DNA of 64,000 nucleotides, taken from assembly GCA_039944535.1 (NCBI GenBank), contig JBDUYP010000009.1:186001-250000 (forward strand), written 5' to 3'. The notes below the pieces were generated by a model. The model was not told where the DNA came from. It saw nothing but the letters and a program-made list of their open reading frames with translations, and did no database searches. Shown one piece after another: positions 42,316 through 51,241 of the stretch. The position numbers and the translations under genes were made by a program. The stretch's first letter is position 1, and every line of letters starts with the position of its first letter. Origin of the DNA: JAMZMI01 sp039944535. GTDB lineage: Bacteria; Bacteroidota; Bacteroidia; Cytophagales; Cyclobacteriaceae.

Positions 42316-43353
42316 TCAAAGTTTTGGTTCCTGCTGACTTAAGCAGTGAAAGCTGCCCAGTCCCCATACGATATCTGTGGAATCAATGCCAATTACCCTT
42401 CTGTCTGTGAAGAGAGATTGAAGTATCTCTAGTGCTATGGGGTCATTTTTCTGGTCTCTATACGTTGGCACCACCACGCATTCATTGGCAATGTAAAAAT
42501 TGGCATAGGAGGCAGGCAAGCGCTGATTGTCATAAATTACAGGAGCAGGCATTGGTAGCTCTACTACTTTGAGTGGAGATCCATCTTCGAACTTAAAGGA
42601 CTTCAAAAGATCGAGGTTTTCCTGAAGTGGTTGATGATTTTCATCGCTTGTATTAGGTTCAACTACGGTCACCACCGTGTCATTATTCACCCACCTTGTG
42701 ATGTCATCCACATGCCCGTCGGTATCGTCCCCAACTATTCCATCCCCGATCCACCAGATATCGCTTGCGCCGTAGTAGTCTTTTAGATAAGTTTCGATTT
42801 CCTGCTGGCTCTTGTGTGGGTTTCGGTTTTTGTTGAGCAGGCAGGCCGTAGTTGTCAGTATGATGCCATTGTCATTGAAATCAACCGATCCTCCTTCCAT
42901 GATCAGGCCGGGAGTGAACATTTTCAACCCAAGCTTTCCTGCCACTAAGCCGGGAATCTGATTGTCCAGATCGTATGGCGGGTATTTTTCGCCCCATGCA
43001 TTATATCCCCAGTTTATCACCGCCTTTTCCTCATTTCCAACTACAAAAGCAGGCCCGTGATCTCTGCACCAAGCATCGTTGGTGGGATGATGATAAAATT
43101 TGATTTTAGATAGATCCGCTCCAACTTCTTTGAGGTAGCCTTTGGCTTGGGCTTCCATTTTGTTATTTGCTAAGTTGATGCATACATATTCACCCCTGGC
43201 TACTTCTCTGATAAACTCGCAATATGGTTTGTAGATACTCTCAATTTTGCCAGGCCATGAGTTTATGTTGTGCGGCCAGCTAAGCCATGTCGCTGCGTGC
43301 GGGTGCCACTCGGCCGGAAAGCGAAACCCAAGTTCTTTTGGAGTCTGAGTCAT
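42316..43353 (-). CDS. aguA: Agmatine deiminase
   Basis: A peptidylarginine-deiminase-like enzyme (345 residues) that converts agmatine to N-carbamoylputrescine and ammonia, the first step of the agmatine route to putrescine. The substrate-binding HDWCRD-like WCRDHGPAFV is near residue 94, EGGSVDFND near 150, DDTDGHVDD near 206 and the catalytic cysteine near the C-terminus in GSFHCLSQQ. The start overlaps the aguB stop by one base (TAATG), so both enzymes come from one message. Confidence 0.95.
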   Translation of the reverse strand: MTQTPKELGFRFPAEWHPHAATWLSWPHNINSWPGKIESIYKPYCEFIREVARGEYVCINLANNKMEAQAKGYLKEVGADLSKIKFYHHPTNDAWCRDHGPAFVVGNEEKAVINWGYNAWGEKYPPYDLDNQIPGLVAGKLGLKMFTPGLIMEGGSVDFNDNGIILTTTACLLNKNRNPHKSQQEIETYLKDYYGASDIWWIGDGIVGDDTDGHVDDITRWVNNDTVVTVVEPNTSDENHQPLQENLDLLKSFKFEDGSPLKVVELPMPAPVIYDNQRLPASYANFYIANECVVVPTYRDQKNDPIALEILQSLFTDRRVIGIDSTDIVWGLGSFHCLSQQEPKL

Positions 43354-44228
43354 TATTCGTCGATGAAGCGTTTTTCGATAGGGGAGTAAGCGTCAATTCT
43401 GCGGTCTCTCAGAAATGGCCAGTGGATTCTGTAGGTATCCGATTTTTCCATGTTGATTGGCACAACTTGCACTACTTCATCGAGGTGCGGAGCTTTATAT
43501 TCCAGCCAGCCAAAAGCGTTGGTCACATACGAGCCTCCCCAAAACTGCATTTCACCTTCCACACCCGTTCTGTTCACCCCAACAACAGGTATTCCATTCG
43601 CCACGGCATGAGATTGCTGAATTGTTTGCCAGGCATTGTGCTGCTCTTTGTTCGTTTGTTCATCCTGACTTTCATGCCAGCCGATGGCGGTTGGGTAGAA
43701 GAGCATTTCTGCACCCATCAGTGCCGTGATGCGTGCCGCCTCCGGATACCATTGATCCCAACAAATGAGTACGCCGATTTTGGCATATTTGGTCTCAAAC
43801 ACTTTGAAACCCAGGTCTCCCGGAGTGAAATAGAATTTTTCAAAATATCCTGGATCATCCGGGATGTGCATTTTGCGGTACTTGCCCAGATATGTGCCGT
43901 CTGCATCGATCACTGCAGCTGTGTTGTGGTAGAGGCCTTGTGCTCTCTTTTCGAAAAGTGAAGCTACAATAACTACATTGAGCTTTTTGGCGAGAGCACA
44001 AAAAATATCTGTAGTTGGCCCGGGAATGGCTTCCGCTAATTTGAAGTTGTCGTAATCTTCCACATCGCAGAAATACAGAGAACCAAAAAGCTCCTGGAGA
44101 CACACAATTTGCGCACCTTGCCTGGCCGCATTTTCCACTCCATCGATAGCTTTTTGCAGGTTTTCTTTCAAGTCTGCCGAACATGAAGTTTGAACGAGCC
44201 CTACATTCACAATACGCTCCTTAGCCAT
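43353..44228 (-). CDS. aguB: N-carbamoylputrescine amidase
   Basis: A nitrilase-family amidase (291 residues) that releases putrescine from N-carbamoylputrescine. The Glu-Lys-Cys triad is visible: CLQELFGSLYF (glutamate near residue 45), KYRKMHIPDDPGYFEKFYF (lysine near 120) and LICWDQWYPEAARI (cysteine near 156), the last with the family's WDQWYPEA block. It is the first gene of the pair with aguA and gives a complete agmatine-to-putrescine route; an agmatine-making arginine decarboxylase is not in the window. Confidence 0.95.
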   Translation of the reverse strand: MAKERIVNVGLVQTSCSADLKENLQKAIDGVENAARQGAQIVCLQELFGSLYFCDVEDYDNFKLAEAIPGPTTDIFCALAKKLNVVIVASLFEKRAQGLYHNTAAVIDADGTYLGKYRKMHIPDDPGYFEKFYFTPGDLGFKVFETKYAKIGVLICWDQWYPEAARITALMGAEMLFYPTAIGWHESQDEQTNKEQHNAWQTIQQSHAVANGIPVVGVNRTGVEGEMQFWGGSYVTNAFGWLEYKAPHLDEVVQVVPINMEKSDTYRIHWPFLRDRRIDAYSPIEKRFIDE

Positions 44229-44306
44229 AGGTCAAAGTTTTTTTTTTGAATGTACGAAGTTCGTGAATTGTTGTTCAATTCAAAATCATAAAAGGGGAAG
44301 AAAATG

Positions 44307-44774
44307 TTAGGTAGGCTTTCCGAAAAGATCTTCCAACACCTTTGTGCGATACTTGAAAATTTCTTTGAGTTTGCCTTTGATCATGAGGCCATTTGCGATC
44401 TGGCCTAGGAAGCCGAATGGTGGGCTATAGGTCACAATATCCCTCATCAAAATGCCATGATCCGTTTCTTCGAGGTGATGCTGGTGGTGCCACAGTGCAT
44501 ATGGCCCCACTCTTTGCTCGTCCACAAAGAATTTCTTATCAACCACATGTGTGATCTCGGTTACCCATGTCATTTTGATGCCACCGACCGGACTTACTTT
44601 GTACGAAATGATCATACCTGGATGCATCTTTTCGGATAAGTTTTGCGACGTTATGTCAAACCCCATATAATCTGGGGTGATTTTTTTTAGGTTAGCAGGG
44701 GAGGATATGAAATCCCAAACTTCATCCAGTGAAGCCGGTACTAGTTGTGTTTGTTCGAAAGTATATACAGCCAT
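44307..44774 (-). CDS. SRPBCC-family protein
   Basis: A 155-residue START-like (SRPBCC) fold protein with the typical opening LVPASLDEVWDFISSPANLKKITPDYMGFD near residues 11-40 and a hydrophobic C-terminal helix. A related group is annotated as cell-division-inhibitor-like or ligand-binding cyclase-like; no catalytic residues can be named. It stands between aguB and the glycosyltransferase on the same strand with gaps of 78 and 45 bases. Confidence 0.85.
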   Translation of the reverse strand: MAVYTFEQTQLVPASLDEVWDFISSPANLKKITPDYMGFDITSQNLSEKMHPGMIISYKVSPVGGIKMTWVTEITHVVDKKFFVDEQRVGPYALWHHQHHLEETDHGILMRDIVTYSPPFGFLGQIANGLMIKGKLKEIFKYRTKVLEDLFGKPT

Positions 44775-44819
44775 AATCTTGTTTTGATGGCTTCTTAACC
44801 TTCGGTTAATTCCTTTTGT

Positions 44820-45776
44820 TTATAGATACCACCAATCTGTTCCTTCTTTTCTGCCTATTTCATTAAGAAAGCTTTCCAGACTATTGCGGTGCTTTTTTTC
44901 GGGGTAAACGGCCACCAAAATTTGACGGTTGGGAAAATCTTTAACTGTCTCAAAGTCTGACAAGCCCATGACTTGATGCTCTATGGATTGTGAATCCAAC
45001 TTAGCCGTGGTGAGCTTTGATTTTTGGTTTTTACCCCACACAATCACAGTCTGTCCGTTCCAGTCAAAATTCGCAAATGCCCTAATCTTCAGATCAAAGA
45101 AATGGGCCTGATCGTAGTGATCTGAAGTTCTGGACGTGCGCTCAGGGTGTTCCCTCCACAGGTGCGTGATTTTCGGCACAACTTGTATTGTGAAATCTGA
45201 TCTGTACCATTTCAGAGTGAGATCGTAATCTTCGGGGTAGATGAGTGCCTTGAAACCACCCATGGCTTTTAGGTCGCTGGTGTGCATCATCCAGTTAGGC
45301 GAGGCAATGACACACTCTCTATAAACTTTGATCCATTGCACGGCGCGGAGATTTGTTTCGTTGAGCCAGTTTTCATAATCCAGGTAACCCTGGCTTATTG
45401 GTTTATCGCCAAAGTACTTTACCAGCCCGGTAGCTATGGTTTTGTCAGGTTGATTTAAGAGAGCCTCAGAGAGTAGCACTAGTTTCTCCGGCGGCATGAG
45501 ATCGTCAGCATCCATTCTGGTTATGAGCGATCCGGTGGCATTTTCCAGCGCATGCTGCAGAGCTGGTACAATGCCTGTCTCAGGATTTTGAAAAACCTTA
45601 ATTCTGGAATCTTTAGCTGCCCAGCGGGTCATTATCTTGTGGGATAAATCAGTGGAATGATCATCCACTAACAGGAGCTCCCAATGCTGGTATGACTGAC
45701 CGATCACTGACTTTAACATGTCTTCGAGATAGGCCTGATAGTTTTTGACAGGAGTGATTATTGATATTAAAATCAC
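44820..45776 (-). CDS. Family 2 glycosyltransferase
   Basis: A 318-residue GT-A glycosyltransferase (family GT2). The opening ISIITPVKNYQAYLEDMLKSV and ELLLVDDHSTDLS (residues about 4-48) hold the nucleotide-sugar site, and TRMDADDLMPP near residue 90 has the metal-binding DxD. No membrane helix is present. It starts at a GTG; no in-frame ATG lies between the upstream stop and the conserved domain. Acceptor and sugar are unknown; no other polysaccharide genes adjoin. Confidence 0.92.
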   Translation of the reverse strand: MILISIITPVKNYQAYLEDMLKSVIGQSYQHWELLLVDDHSTDLSHKIMTRWAAKDSRIKVFQNPETGIVPALQHALENATGSLITRMDADDLMPPEKLVLLSEALLNQPDKTIATGLVKYFGDKPISQGYLDYENWLNETNLRAVQWIKVYRECVIASPNWMMHTSDLKAMGGFKALIYPEDYDLTLKWYRSDFTIQVVPKITHLWREHPERTSRTSDHYDQAHFFDLKIRAFANFDWNGQTVIVWGKNQKSKLTTAKLDSQSIEHQVMGLSDFETVKDFPNRQILVAVYPEKKHRNSLESFLNEIGRKEGTDWWYL

Positions 45777-45787
45777 AACATTATTTA

Positions 45788-45828
45788 TTAGATAAATCTA
45801 ATTATTTGTTAGATTACGTATGTAATCT
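45788..45828. repeat. Cluster of AGATT/AATCT inverted repeats
   Basis: TTAGAT-AA-ATCTAA (45788-45801) and AGATTAC-GTAT-GTAATCT (45811-45828) share the same half-site and lie between the divergent glycosyltransferase and Lacal_2735 genes. A regulator-binding region is likely but unproven. Confidence 0.45.
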
Positions 45829-45864
45829 GCTAATTACATAAATCTTAAATTAATCTCTCAAACT

Positions 45865-46062
45865 ATGTTCAATCTATTTGGATCAAAATCAAAAAAAGAA
45901 AAGCTGGAAGCTCAATACCTTAAGCTTACAGAAAAAGCTCATGACCTTGAGCAATCAGATACCAAAAAAGCAGCTGAAGTAAAACGCAAAGCCCAGCTGA
46001 TCATGCATGAAATGGTGATGATGGATAAGGGTGATACCGGTACTACAACATCTGCCAGCTAA
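45865..46062 (+). CDS. Lacal_2735-family small protein
   Basis: A 65-residue cytoplasmic protein of the Lacal_2735 (DUF6435) type: MFNLFGSKSKKEKLEAQYLKL at the start and two charged helices likely to form a hairpin. These proteins are short, abundant in Bacteroidota and without known function. Two inverted repeats lie upstream. Confidence 0.88.
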   Translation: MFNLFGSKSKKEKLEAQYLKLTEKAHDLEQSDTKKAAEVKRKAQLIMHEMVMMDKGDTGTTTSAS

Positions 46063-46074
46063 ACATTTTCTCAT

Positions 46075-47862
46075 TTAGAGAATTCCCATATTTTCCATAA
46101 GCTTGGAAGCATTGAAGCTTTGACAAAGTCCTTCGGTAAGCGTGTAGTCAAAGATGATTTCGTTGTTCAATATTTTGCTATTGAAACTGAAGTTTCGCAC
46201 TCCTGATGTAGCTATTTTTCCCAGCTCCAAATCATGAGTCGATACCATGCCAAAGGCATTTTTATCGGTTAATTTCCTGACAAGTGCTATGGATCCTTTG
46301 TGCCTGTCATCGGAGTTGGTTCCTTTCAGTATTTCGTCCAGTACAAAGAATGTTGTGTTTTGCTGAGAGGCCAATTCCAGCAATTGGGATATGCGGCGGA
46401 GTTCTGCATAAAACGAACTTGTATGCTCCTCCAGATTATCTTTTGTTCGCATACTTGTGAAGACTTGCACTGGGCCCATTTCAAGGCTGGCTGCATCTAC
46501 CGGACAGCCGCACTGAGCCATGACCATGCTGAGGCCTATGGTACGCTGAAAAGTTGATTTGCCTGACATGTTTGATCCGGTGATTATATCTACAGAGCCT
46601 TTGCCGGTAATTGAATAGTCGTTTTTTACCTTCTCGGCCGTCTTGATCAAGGGGTGTCCAATTTTTTCACATTTAAAGTGAAATGGTTGATCCACCATAG
46701 TGGGAAATTTGTATTCAGGGTGGGCGTGAAGGAGTGATGCAACACTCAGAAGACATTCCATTTCATTCACCACTTCAAACCATGTTTGAATTTTAAGATG
46801 ATTGTCCTTTTTCCAATCTAGTAAATTGCCTACCAGATGCACATCAAGTAAAAAGAGCCCATCTAGCACGCCATAGAGCATGTTGGATCGGGAGCTGAGC
46901 CGGTGGCTCAATCTAGAAAGCGATCGAATCGCTGAGGTTGACGATTGTTTCTCACCAATTAATTTGTTCTGCAGTGTTTTTAAACGCTCCGACGTGAATG
47001 ATTCCATCTCAATCATTCTGAGCGACTGAGCGTAAGTTTCGATCATATAGTGTGCATGATCTATGCCATGTGCTACAGTATTTAATCTTTTGATAGTGCT
47101 TCCAAGTATGATCCCATTGATTATCACAACAGGGTAGATGATGTGATAAACCACCCCTTCTGCGAAGATCAGATAAGCGGATAATACAACCAGAAAACCC
47201 ATTAAGTAGGCTATGATTCTCCAAAGTTTTGTGTTGAAGGTTGGCTCGTCTTTCTTGGCCCAATTCAGGATGTCTTTATTGCTTAGATGAGGGTTGGATT
47301 TCTTCTTTTTGTTGAGGTTTATCCGGTTATTGGCTTGAAAGGATTGTCTCCAATCGAGTTTTGATGAGAGTTCACTGGCAGACTCTTGGCGCTGTTTGAT
47401 TGTTTGCAGATCAGCTGGGCCTGAGAGCCAAGTGCCCAGCATATGTTTGGAGTCGGGCATTTCGCACCGGCTGAGCAACTGGTAAATGGAGTGTCGACCA
47501 AAAATGTCCAGATCTTGTTGGTAGGGGTGGTCTTCTTCTATGTACGCTTCACCTCCTTCAAAATCATGCAGATCCAGTTGAATGCGTTTGATTTCTTCCA
47601 GGTTTATGTCCTTCAGCGTTTGATTGATAGTGAGTGCTCTCTCAACCTTGCGGTGTTTGATTACCATGTAGTAAAACGAGATTCCAGCCGGAATCAAGGC
47701 TATCAAAGCGACGGGGCTGTCACTACTAAGCCCATAGATGACGAGAGATATGATGGATAAAAACAATATCGTTCTCGCCCATGACAGTCTGGAAGATGTT
47801 TTTTCTAAACCTCGTTGCTGTTGATGAAATGAATCAAACCGGTCTTTGAAAGCGTCTATCAT
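46075..47862 (-). CDS. Membrane-anchored MutS-family ATPase
   Basis: A 595-residue protein with a MutS-type ATPase at its C-terminus (about residues 420-595): Walker A in ITGSNMSGKSTFQRT near 427, and FFVLDEILKGTNSDDRHKG near 505, with the DE Walker B and the MutS-type loop. Instead of DNA mismatch domains it has two pairs of membrane helices near residues 29-65 and 215-260. This is the MutS-related family common in Bacteroidota, often called DNA mismatch repair protein MutS, but with no clear evidence of mismatch recognition. It is first in a run that includes the DUF3667, small membrane and NfeD genes. Confidence 0.9.
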   Translation of the reverse strand: MIDAFKDRFDSFHQQQRGLEKTSSRLSWARTILFLSIISLVIYGLSSDSPVALIALIPAGISFYYMVIKHRKVERALTINQTLKDINLEEIKRIQLDLHDFEGGEAYIEEDHPYQQDLDIFGRHSIYQLLSRCEMPDSKHMLGTWLSGPADLQTIKQRQESASELSSKLDWRQSFQANNRINLNKKKKSNPHLSNKDILNWAKKDEPTFNTKLWRIIAYLMGFLVVLSAYLIFAEGVVYHIIYPVVIINGIILGSTIKRLNTVAHGIDHAHYMIETYAQSLRMIEMESFTSERLKTLQNKLIGEKQSSTSAIRSLSRLSHRLSSRSNMLYGVLDGLFLLDVHLVGNLLDWKKDNHLKIQTWFEVVNEMECLLSVASLLHAHPEYKFPTMVDQPFHFKCEKIGHPLIKTAEKVKNDYSITGKGSVDIITGSNMSGKSTFQRTIGLSMVMAQCGCPVDAASLEMGPVQVFTSMRTKDNLEEHTSSFYAELRRISQLLELASQQNTTFFVLDEILKGTNSDDRHKGSIALVRKLTDKNAFGMVSTHDLELGKIATSGVRNFSFNSKILNNEIIFDYTLTEGLCQSFNASKLMENMGIL

Positions 47863-47867
47863 GAATG

Positions 47868-48887
47868 CTAAAAAGTAAGTGCGCTTATCAGAATTTCCAC
47901 AAGTAGCCCAATCATTAAAATAAACATATACAAAGTGCCAGTAATCAGCATTTTAAAGAAGGCGGCCGTTTTGGAGGGCTGGTAGTTGCGTTTAAATGAA
48001 ATGGTGATGTAAGTACATAAAATAACAAAAGACATAGGCAGGGCATACTTTGGAGTTCCTCCCAGGATGATCGCAACTATCCACAAAATACTGAGTACGA
48101 CGTATGTAAATGAGTGCAAATGTACCGAATGAATAAGGTGCTGGATGTAGAGATGCTTTCGGAAGAACAATTTGATAATTAGAGCATAAACGGGAAGCAG
48201 CAAAAACATGAGTAAGGGCACATTTTTACGGAAGTAAATACTAAAACTCTCGCTATCACTGGTTTGAAGTTTGATGAGTTGTGTTGTTATGAGCCTTTTG
48301 ATCCGAGGCATACTCTCCACTCTTAAGCTGTCTTCTATTTCCTGGGCTGTCATGCCATTATCAAGTGAAAGTGTATATAATCTGGCGAACTCCGACCCAC
48401 TGGGAAACCATTTGCTCTTGGTTTCAGGAATGCTGTCCAGCGCATCAACGACTTTTTCCGTGTCTGTCAATATTGATGGCTTGTTCTTGATTGTATCTGA
48501 TTTTTCGTCTTGAATTTCCTTATTAAGGCCGCCAACGGAGATTACGCTGTTATTATCATCTTCAGGGTTTGGAACCAGAGAGAAAAGGAAGAAGTGGATT
48601 AAGCTTATGATAAGGTAAAGCCGTACAGGGTTGGCATAATTGACTCTGCGGCCGTCCATAAATTCTGTGGTCAGAAATCCTGGCTTGATAAAAAAAGGTT
48701 TGACAGACCTTCCAAATCTGGAGTCGAGAGAAAAGTAGTTCTCAAAAAATTCGCTGATCAGCTTCTTGAATGAGTAGTGACTGTCGGCATTTTTCTGCCC
48801 ACAATTGGGGCAGAACTCAAACTCTTCTTCAAGTTTAGTTCCGCAGTTGAGGCAGGTTTCTGTCTTCTGAGGAGTTTTCCTGGCCAT
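47868..48887 (-). CDS. DUF3667 membrane protein with N-terminal zinc ribbon
   Basis: A 339-residue membrane protein: an N-terminal zinc ribbon (TCLNCGTKLEEEFEFCPNCGQ, with two CxxC pairs, residues about 12-32), then SYKKLISEFF-type DUF3667 sequence (SRFGRSVKPFFIKPGFLTTEF near 55-75), a helix near 90-110, a long extracytoplasmic loop, and three or four C-terminal helices. The function is unknown. It lies six bases upstream of the MutS-like gene and one base after the next small gene. Confidence 0.88.
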   Translation of the reverse strand: MARKTPQKTETCLNCGTKLEEEFEFCPNCGQKNADSHYSFKKLISEFFENYFSLDSRFGRSVKPFFIKPGFLTTEFMDGRRVNYANPVRLYLIISLIHFFLFSLVPNPEDDNNSVISVGGLNKEIQDEKSDTIKNKPSILTDTEKVVDALDSIPETKSKWFPSGSEFARLYTLSLDNGMTAQEIEDSLRVESMPRIKRLITTQLIKLQTSDSESFSIYFRKNVPLLMFLLLPVYALIIKLFFRKHLYIQHLIHSVHLHSFTYVVLSILWIVAIILGGTPKYALPMSFVILCTYITISFKRNYQPSKTAAFFKMLITGTLYMFILMIGLLVEILISALTF

Positions 48888-48888
48888 G

Positions 48889-49071
48889 CTATTCCTGGTT
48901 TTTCTTTTTCTCTTTTTTCAATAAAAAATTAAAAAGCATACCCAACCCCCACATGGACAGTGCTGTCATGGAGTATTCTACCTGGCCTGTATCGCTTCGC
49001 AGAGAAAGCCAAAAAAACACCACCGCCAGTCCGATGAATACCCAAATACCTGCAGTTAAAATCTTTTCCAA
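48889..49071 (-). CDS. Small two-helix membrane protein
   Basis: A 60-residue membrane protein with two hydrophobic helices (about residues 6-25 and 35-53) and a strongly basic C-terminus (KKEKKKNQE). It is placed with one-base gaps on each side between the nfeD-like and DUF3667 genes, which supports it as a true gene of that unit. No family recognised. Confidence 0.75.
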   Translation of the reverse strand: MEKILTAGIWVFIGLAVVFFWLSLRSDTGQVEYSMTALSMWGLGMLFNFLLKKEKKKNQE

Positions 49072-49072
49072 G

Positions 49073-50416
49073 TTATTTCGCTTTTACCTTTAGTGACGTT
49101 CCTTCGTCAGAAATTACAATTACCTCTGAACCTTGCTCGATATATTCTCCGCGTGTGTATGCATCATACATATCACCATCGATTTCTATTTTGCCGCTTG
49201 GCCGCAAAATAGTGTAAGCCGTTCCTGACTTGCCGACCAGAGATTTTGATTTATAAAAACTGGATGAATAGCCTTTATCTGTTTCCTGCACATCGGGGAG
49301 AGATATCCTTTGGAAAACCTTGCTGTTGGCCAGACGGACACCCCCGAGAGCCATGACTATGATAGCACCTACCAGCCCCATAAGAGTGGTGGTGATGGCC
49401 ATGAAGATTTGATCCATTCCCACAAATGAAAAGTCGAACATGTCATTGTTTAGCATTACCAGTATGAGAGAACCCAAGGTGAGCGTGAGGCCGGAAATGC
49501 CCGCTACGCCAAAGCCGGGGATAACAAATATTTCAAGTGCAATAAGGAGTATTCCCACGCCGAAAATGATCAGCTCCCAATTTTCAGCCAGGCCGTTTAG
49601 ATAATAGGGTGTGAAGTACAAAACCAGCGCCACAAGTGAGGCCAGTATGGGAAAACCGACTCCAGGCGTTTGCAGTTCGAAATAGATTCCACCGATAATA
49701 ATCAGAATCAAAATGCCACTGACAAAAGGGTTGATAAACAGCGCTATTATCTTTTCAGTAGTACTCAAATCAAAAACGGTAACATCATATTCTTCAATGC
49801 CGGAGCGCTGCATGATTTCATCCAGAGAGCTGACCTGAGCTTCGCAAAACCCGTATTTGATGGCTTCTGATACGGATAGTGTGAGTACTTTTCCTTCGGT
49901 GGCTATACTGTCCAGCTTGATATCCTCATCCACCATAGCTTCGGCCATAGCCGGATTTCGGCCTGTTGCCTCGGCAGTTGATCTCATGATTGACCTCATG
50001 TATGACTGGTATTTATCCGGTGCTGCAGCGCCATCCTGGGTGACCACAGTTGCTGCCCCGATAGATGAGGCTTTGGCCATGTAGATGCTGTCGCAAGCGA
50101 TGGAAATGAGTGCACCAGCAGAGGCAGCATCTTTGTTGATAAAAGCGTAAATGGGCTTGTCGAAATCCAAAATCCGTGTGCGAATTTCGTCCGCATCGTT
50201 GAGTGCACCCCCGTAGGTGTCAAGCTCCAATATCACATAATCCACATCTAGTTCCCTGGCACGATCCAGGCCTAGCTCAGAGTAACGATTTGTTCTCGGG
50301 TCTATGTTATCCTGAATTTTCAGATGTAAAACCTGAATTTTCTCCTTATCCTGAGCGTAGGAGAGAAGTGGGAAAATGAGTACCCAAAGTAGAAAGAGGC
50401 TTTTTTTTGATTTCAT
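49073..50416 (-). CDS. NfeD-like membrane-bound serine protease (ClpP class)
   Basis: A 447-residue protein with a signal peptide (MKSKKSLFLLWVLIFPLLSYAQ), a periplasmic ClpP-class serine protease domain (about 28-225), four or five membrane helices (about 230-370) and a C-terminal OB-fold NfeD domain (about 385-447). The likely catalytic serine is in DAASAGALISIACDSIYMA near residue 105, with SSIGAATVV behind it. In other bacteria, NfeD partners with a stomatin-like protein; none is adjacent here. I start at the ATG at 50416, where the signal peptide begins. Confidence 0.9.
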   Translation of the reverse strand: MKSKKSLFLLWVLIFPLLSYAQDKEKIQVLHLKIQDNIDPRTNRYSELGLDRARELDVDYVILELDTYGGALNDADEIRTRILDFDKPIYAFINKDAASAGALISIACDSIYMAKASSIGAATVVTQDGAAAPDKYQSYMRSIMRSTAEATGRNPAMAEAMVDEDIKLDSIATEGKVLTLSVSEAIKYGFCEAQVSSLDEIMQRSGIEEYDVTVFDLSTTEKIIALFINPFVSGILILIIIGGIYFELQTPGVGFPILASLVALVLYFTPYYLNGLAENWELIIFGVGILLIALEIFVIPGFGVAGISGLTLTLGSLILVMLNNDMFDFSFVGMDQIFMAITTTLMGLVGAIIVMALGGVRLANSKVFQRISLPDVQETDKGYSSSFYKSKSLVGKSGTAYTILRPSGKIEIDGDMYDAYTRGEYIEQGSEVIVISDEGTSLKVKAK

Positions 50417-50500
50417 TTGAGATACGCTTTTGGAAAACCATTTTGGGAAAATGACTCTGTGTAACTTTGAGATCATTTTTGATAAAATTACCGAATTCAC

Positions 50501-51241
50501 TTGGAGGACAACCGCACTTTAGATTTTTCTTTTGAAGTATCTGGCAAAATCTGGAAGCTGGTGATTGATGAATATTTTTCCCAGTTGGCAATAGAAGCAA
50601 GAGATGACGAGGAACAGGAACTGTCATTTCTTGTTTTCAACGTTGAATCACTGGAAATATCGGATTATTTGCAGCATCAAGCCACTGACTGGTGGACCAC
50701 ACTTGTGGCGGTTCGCGAACGGTATCTTTTTCTAGACCAATATACCGATCCTCAAGATCCCACCAGTAAAACATTGATGTATTGGGATTGGGAGAATGGG
50801 CGGGCGAAAACCCTTGAAGATTTTCAATTGCTCGCAATTGATGAAGATACTCTTGGAGGTACATCCGCTTCTGATAGATCAATAAAAAAAGTGTCAGAAA
50901 CGATTGACTTGCCAGCGGTGGGGGAGAAGAATCAGATAGAATATCCCGATTTTTTTTCTGGCGGTAGTCGAACCCATAAACTGGTTTGTGAATATCTGGA
51001 AGCTGAACTGGATCTTGGTTTAGAGTATTTTGAACAAGCCGAAAATATCATAATTAGTTATTATGTTCGTTCTGGTGCTAAATTTGATAGAAAGCTTGTG
51101 GTGATCAAGGATGGAGAGGAAGTGTTGCATCAAATTCAGGATTTCGGAATGGAGGGATTTGCTGCTGGCGCTTTTTTTATTCTTGCAGGGTATTTGATTT
51201 TTATTACTAATTCAAACCAAATTAATGGGATTAAGATATAG
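50501..51241 (+). CDS. DUF4905 domain-containing protein
   Basis: A 246-residue protein of the Bacteroidota DUF4905 family, mostly beta strands (FEVSGKIWKLVIDE near residues 10-23, SLEISDYLQHQATDWWTTLVAVRERYLFLDQY near 49-80). No function known and no signal peptide. It starts at a TTG at 50501; the upstream frame has a stop at 50483-50485 and no ATG. It overlaps the next gene by 17 bases and begins a three-gene + strand unit with the LysM and TIGR02757 genes. Confidence 0.85.
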   Translation: MEDNRTLDFSFEVSGKIWKLVIDEYFSQLAIEARDDEEQELSFLVFNVESLEISDYLQHQATDWWTTLVAVRERYLFLDQYTDPQDPTSKTLMYWDWENGRAKTLEDFQLLAIDEDTLGGTSASDRSIKKVSETIDLPAVGEKNQIEYPDFFSGGSRTHKLVCEYLEAELDLGLEYFEQAENIIISYYVRSGAKFDRKLVVIKDGEEVLHQIQDFGMEGFAAGAFFILAGYLIFITNSNQINGIKI

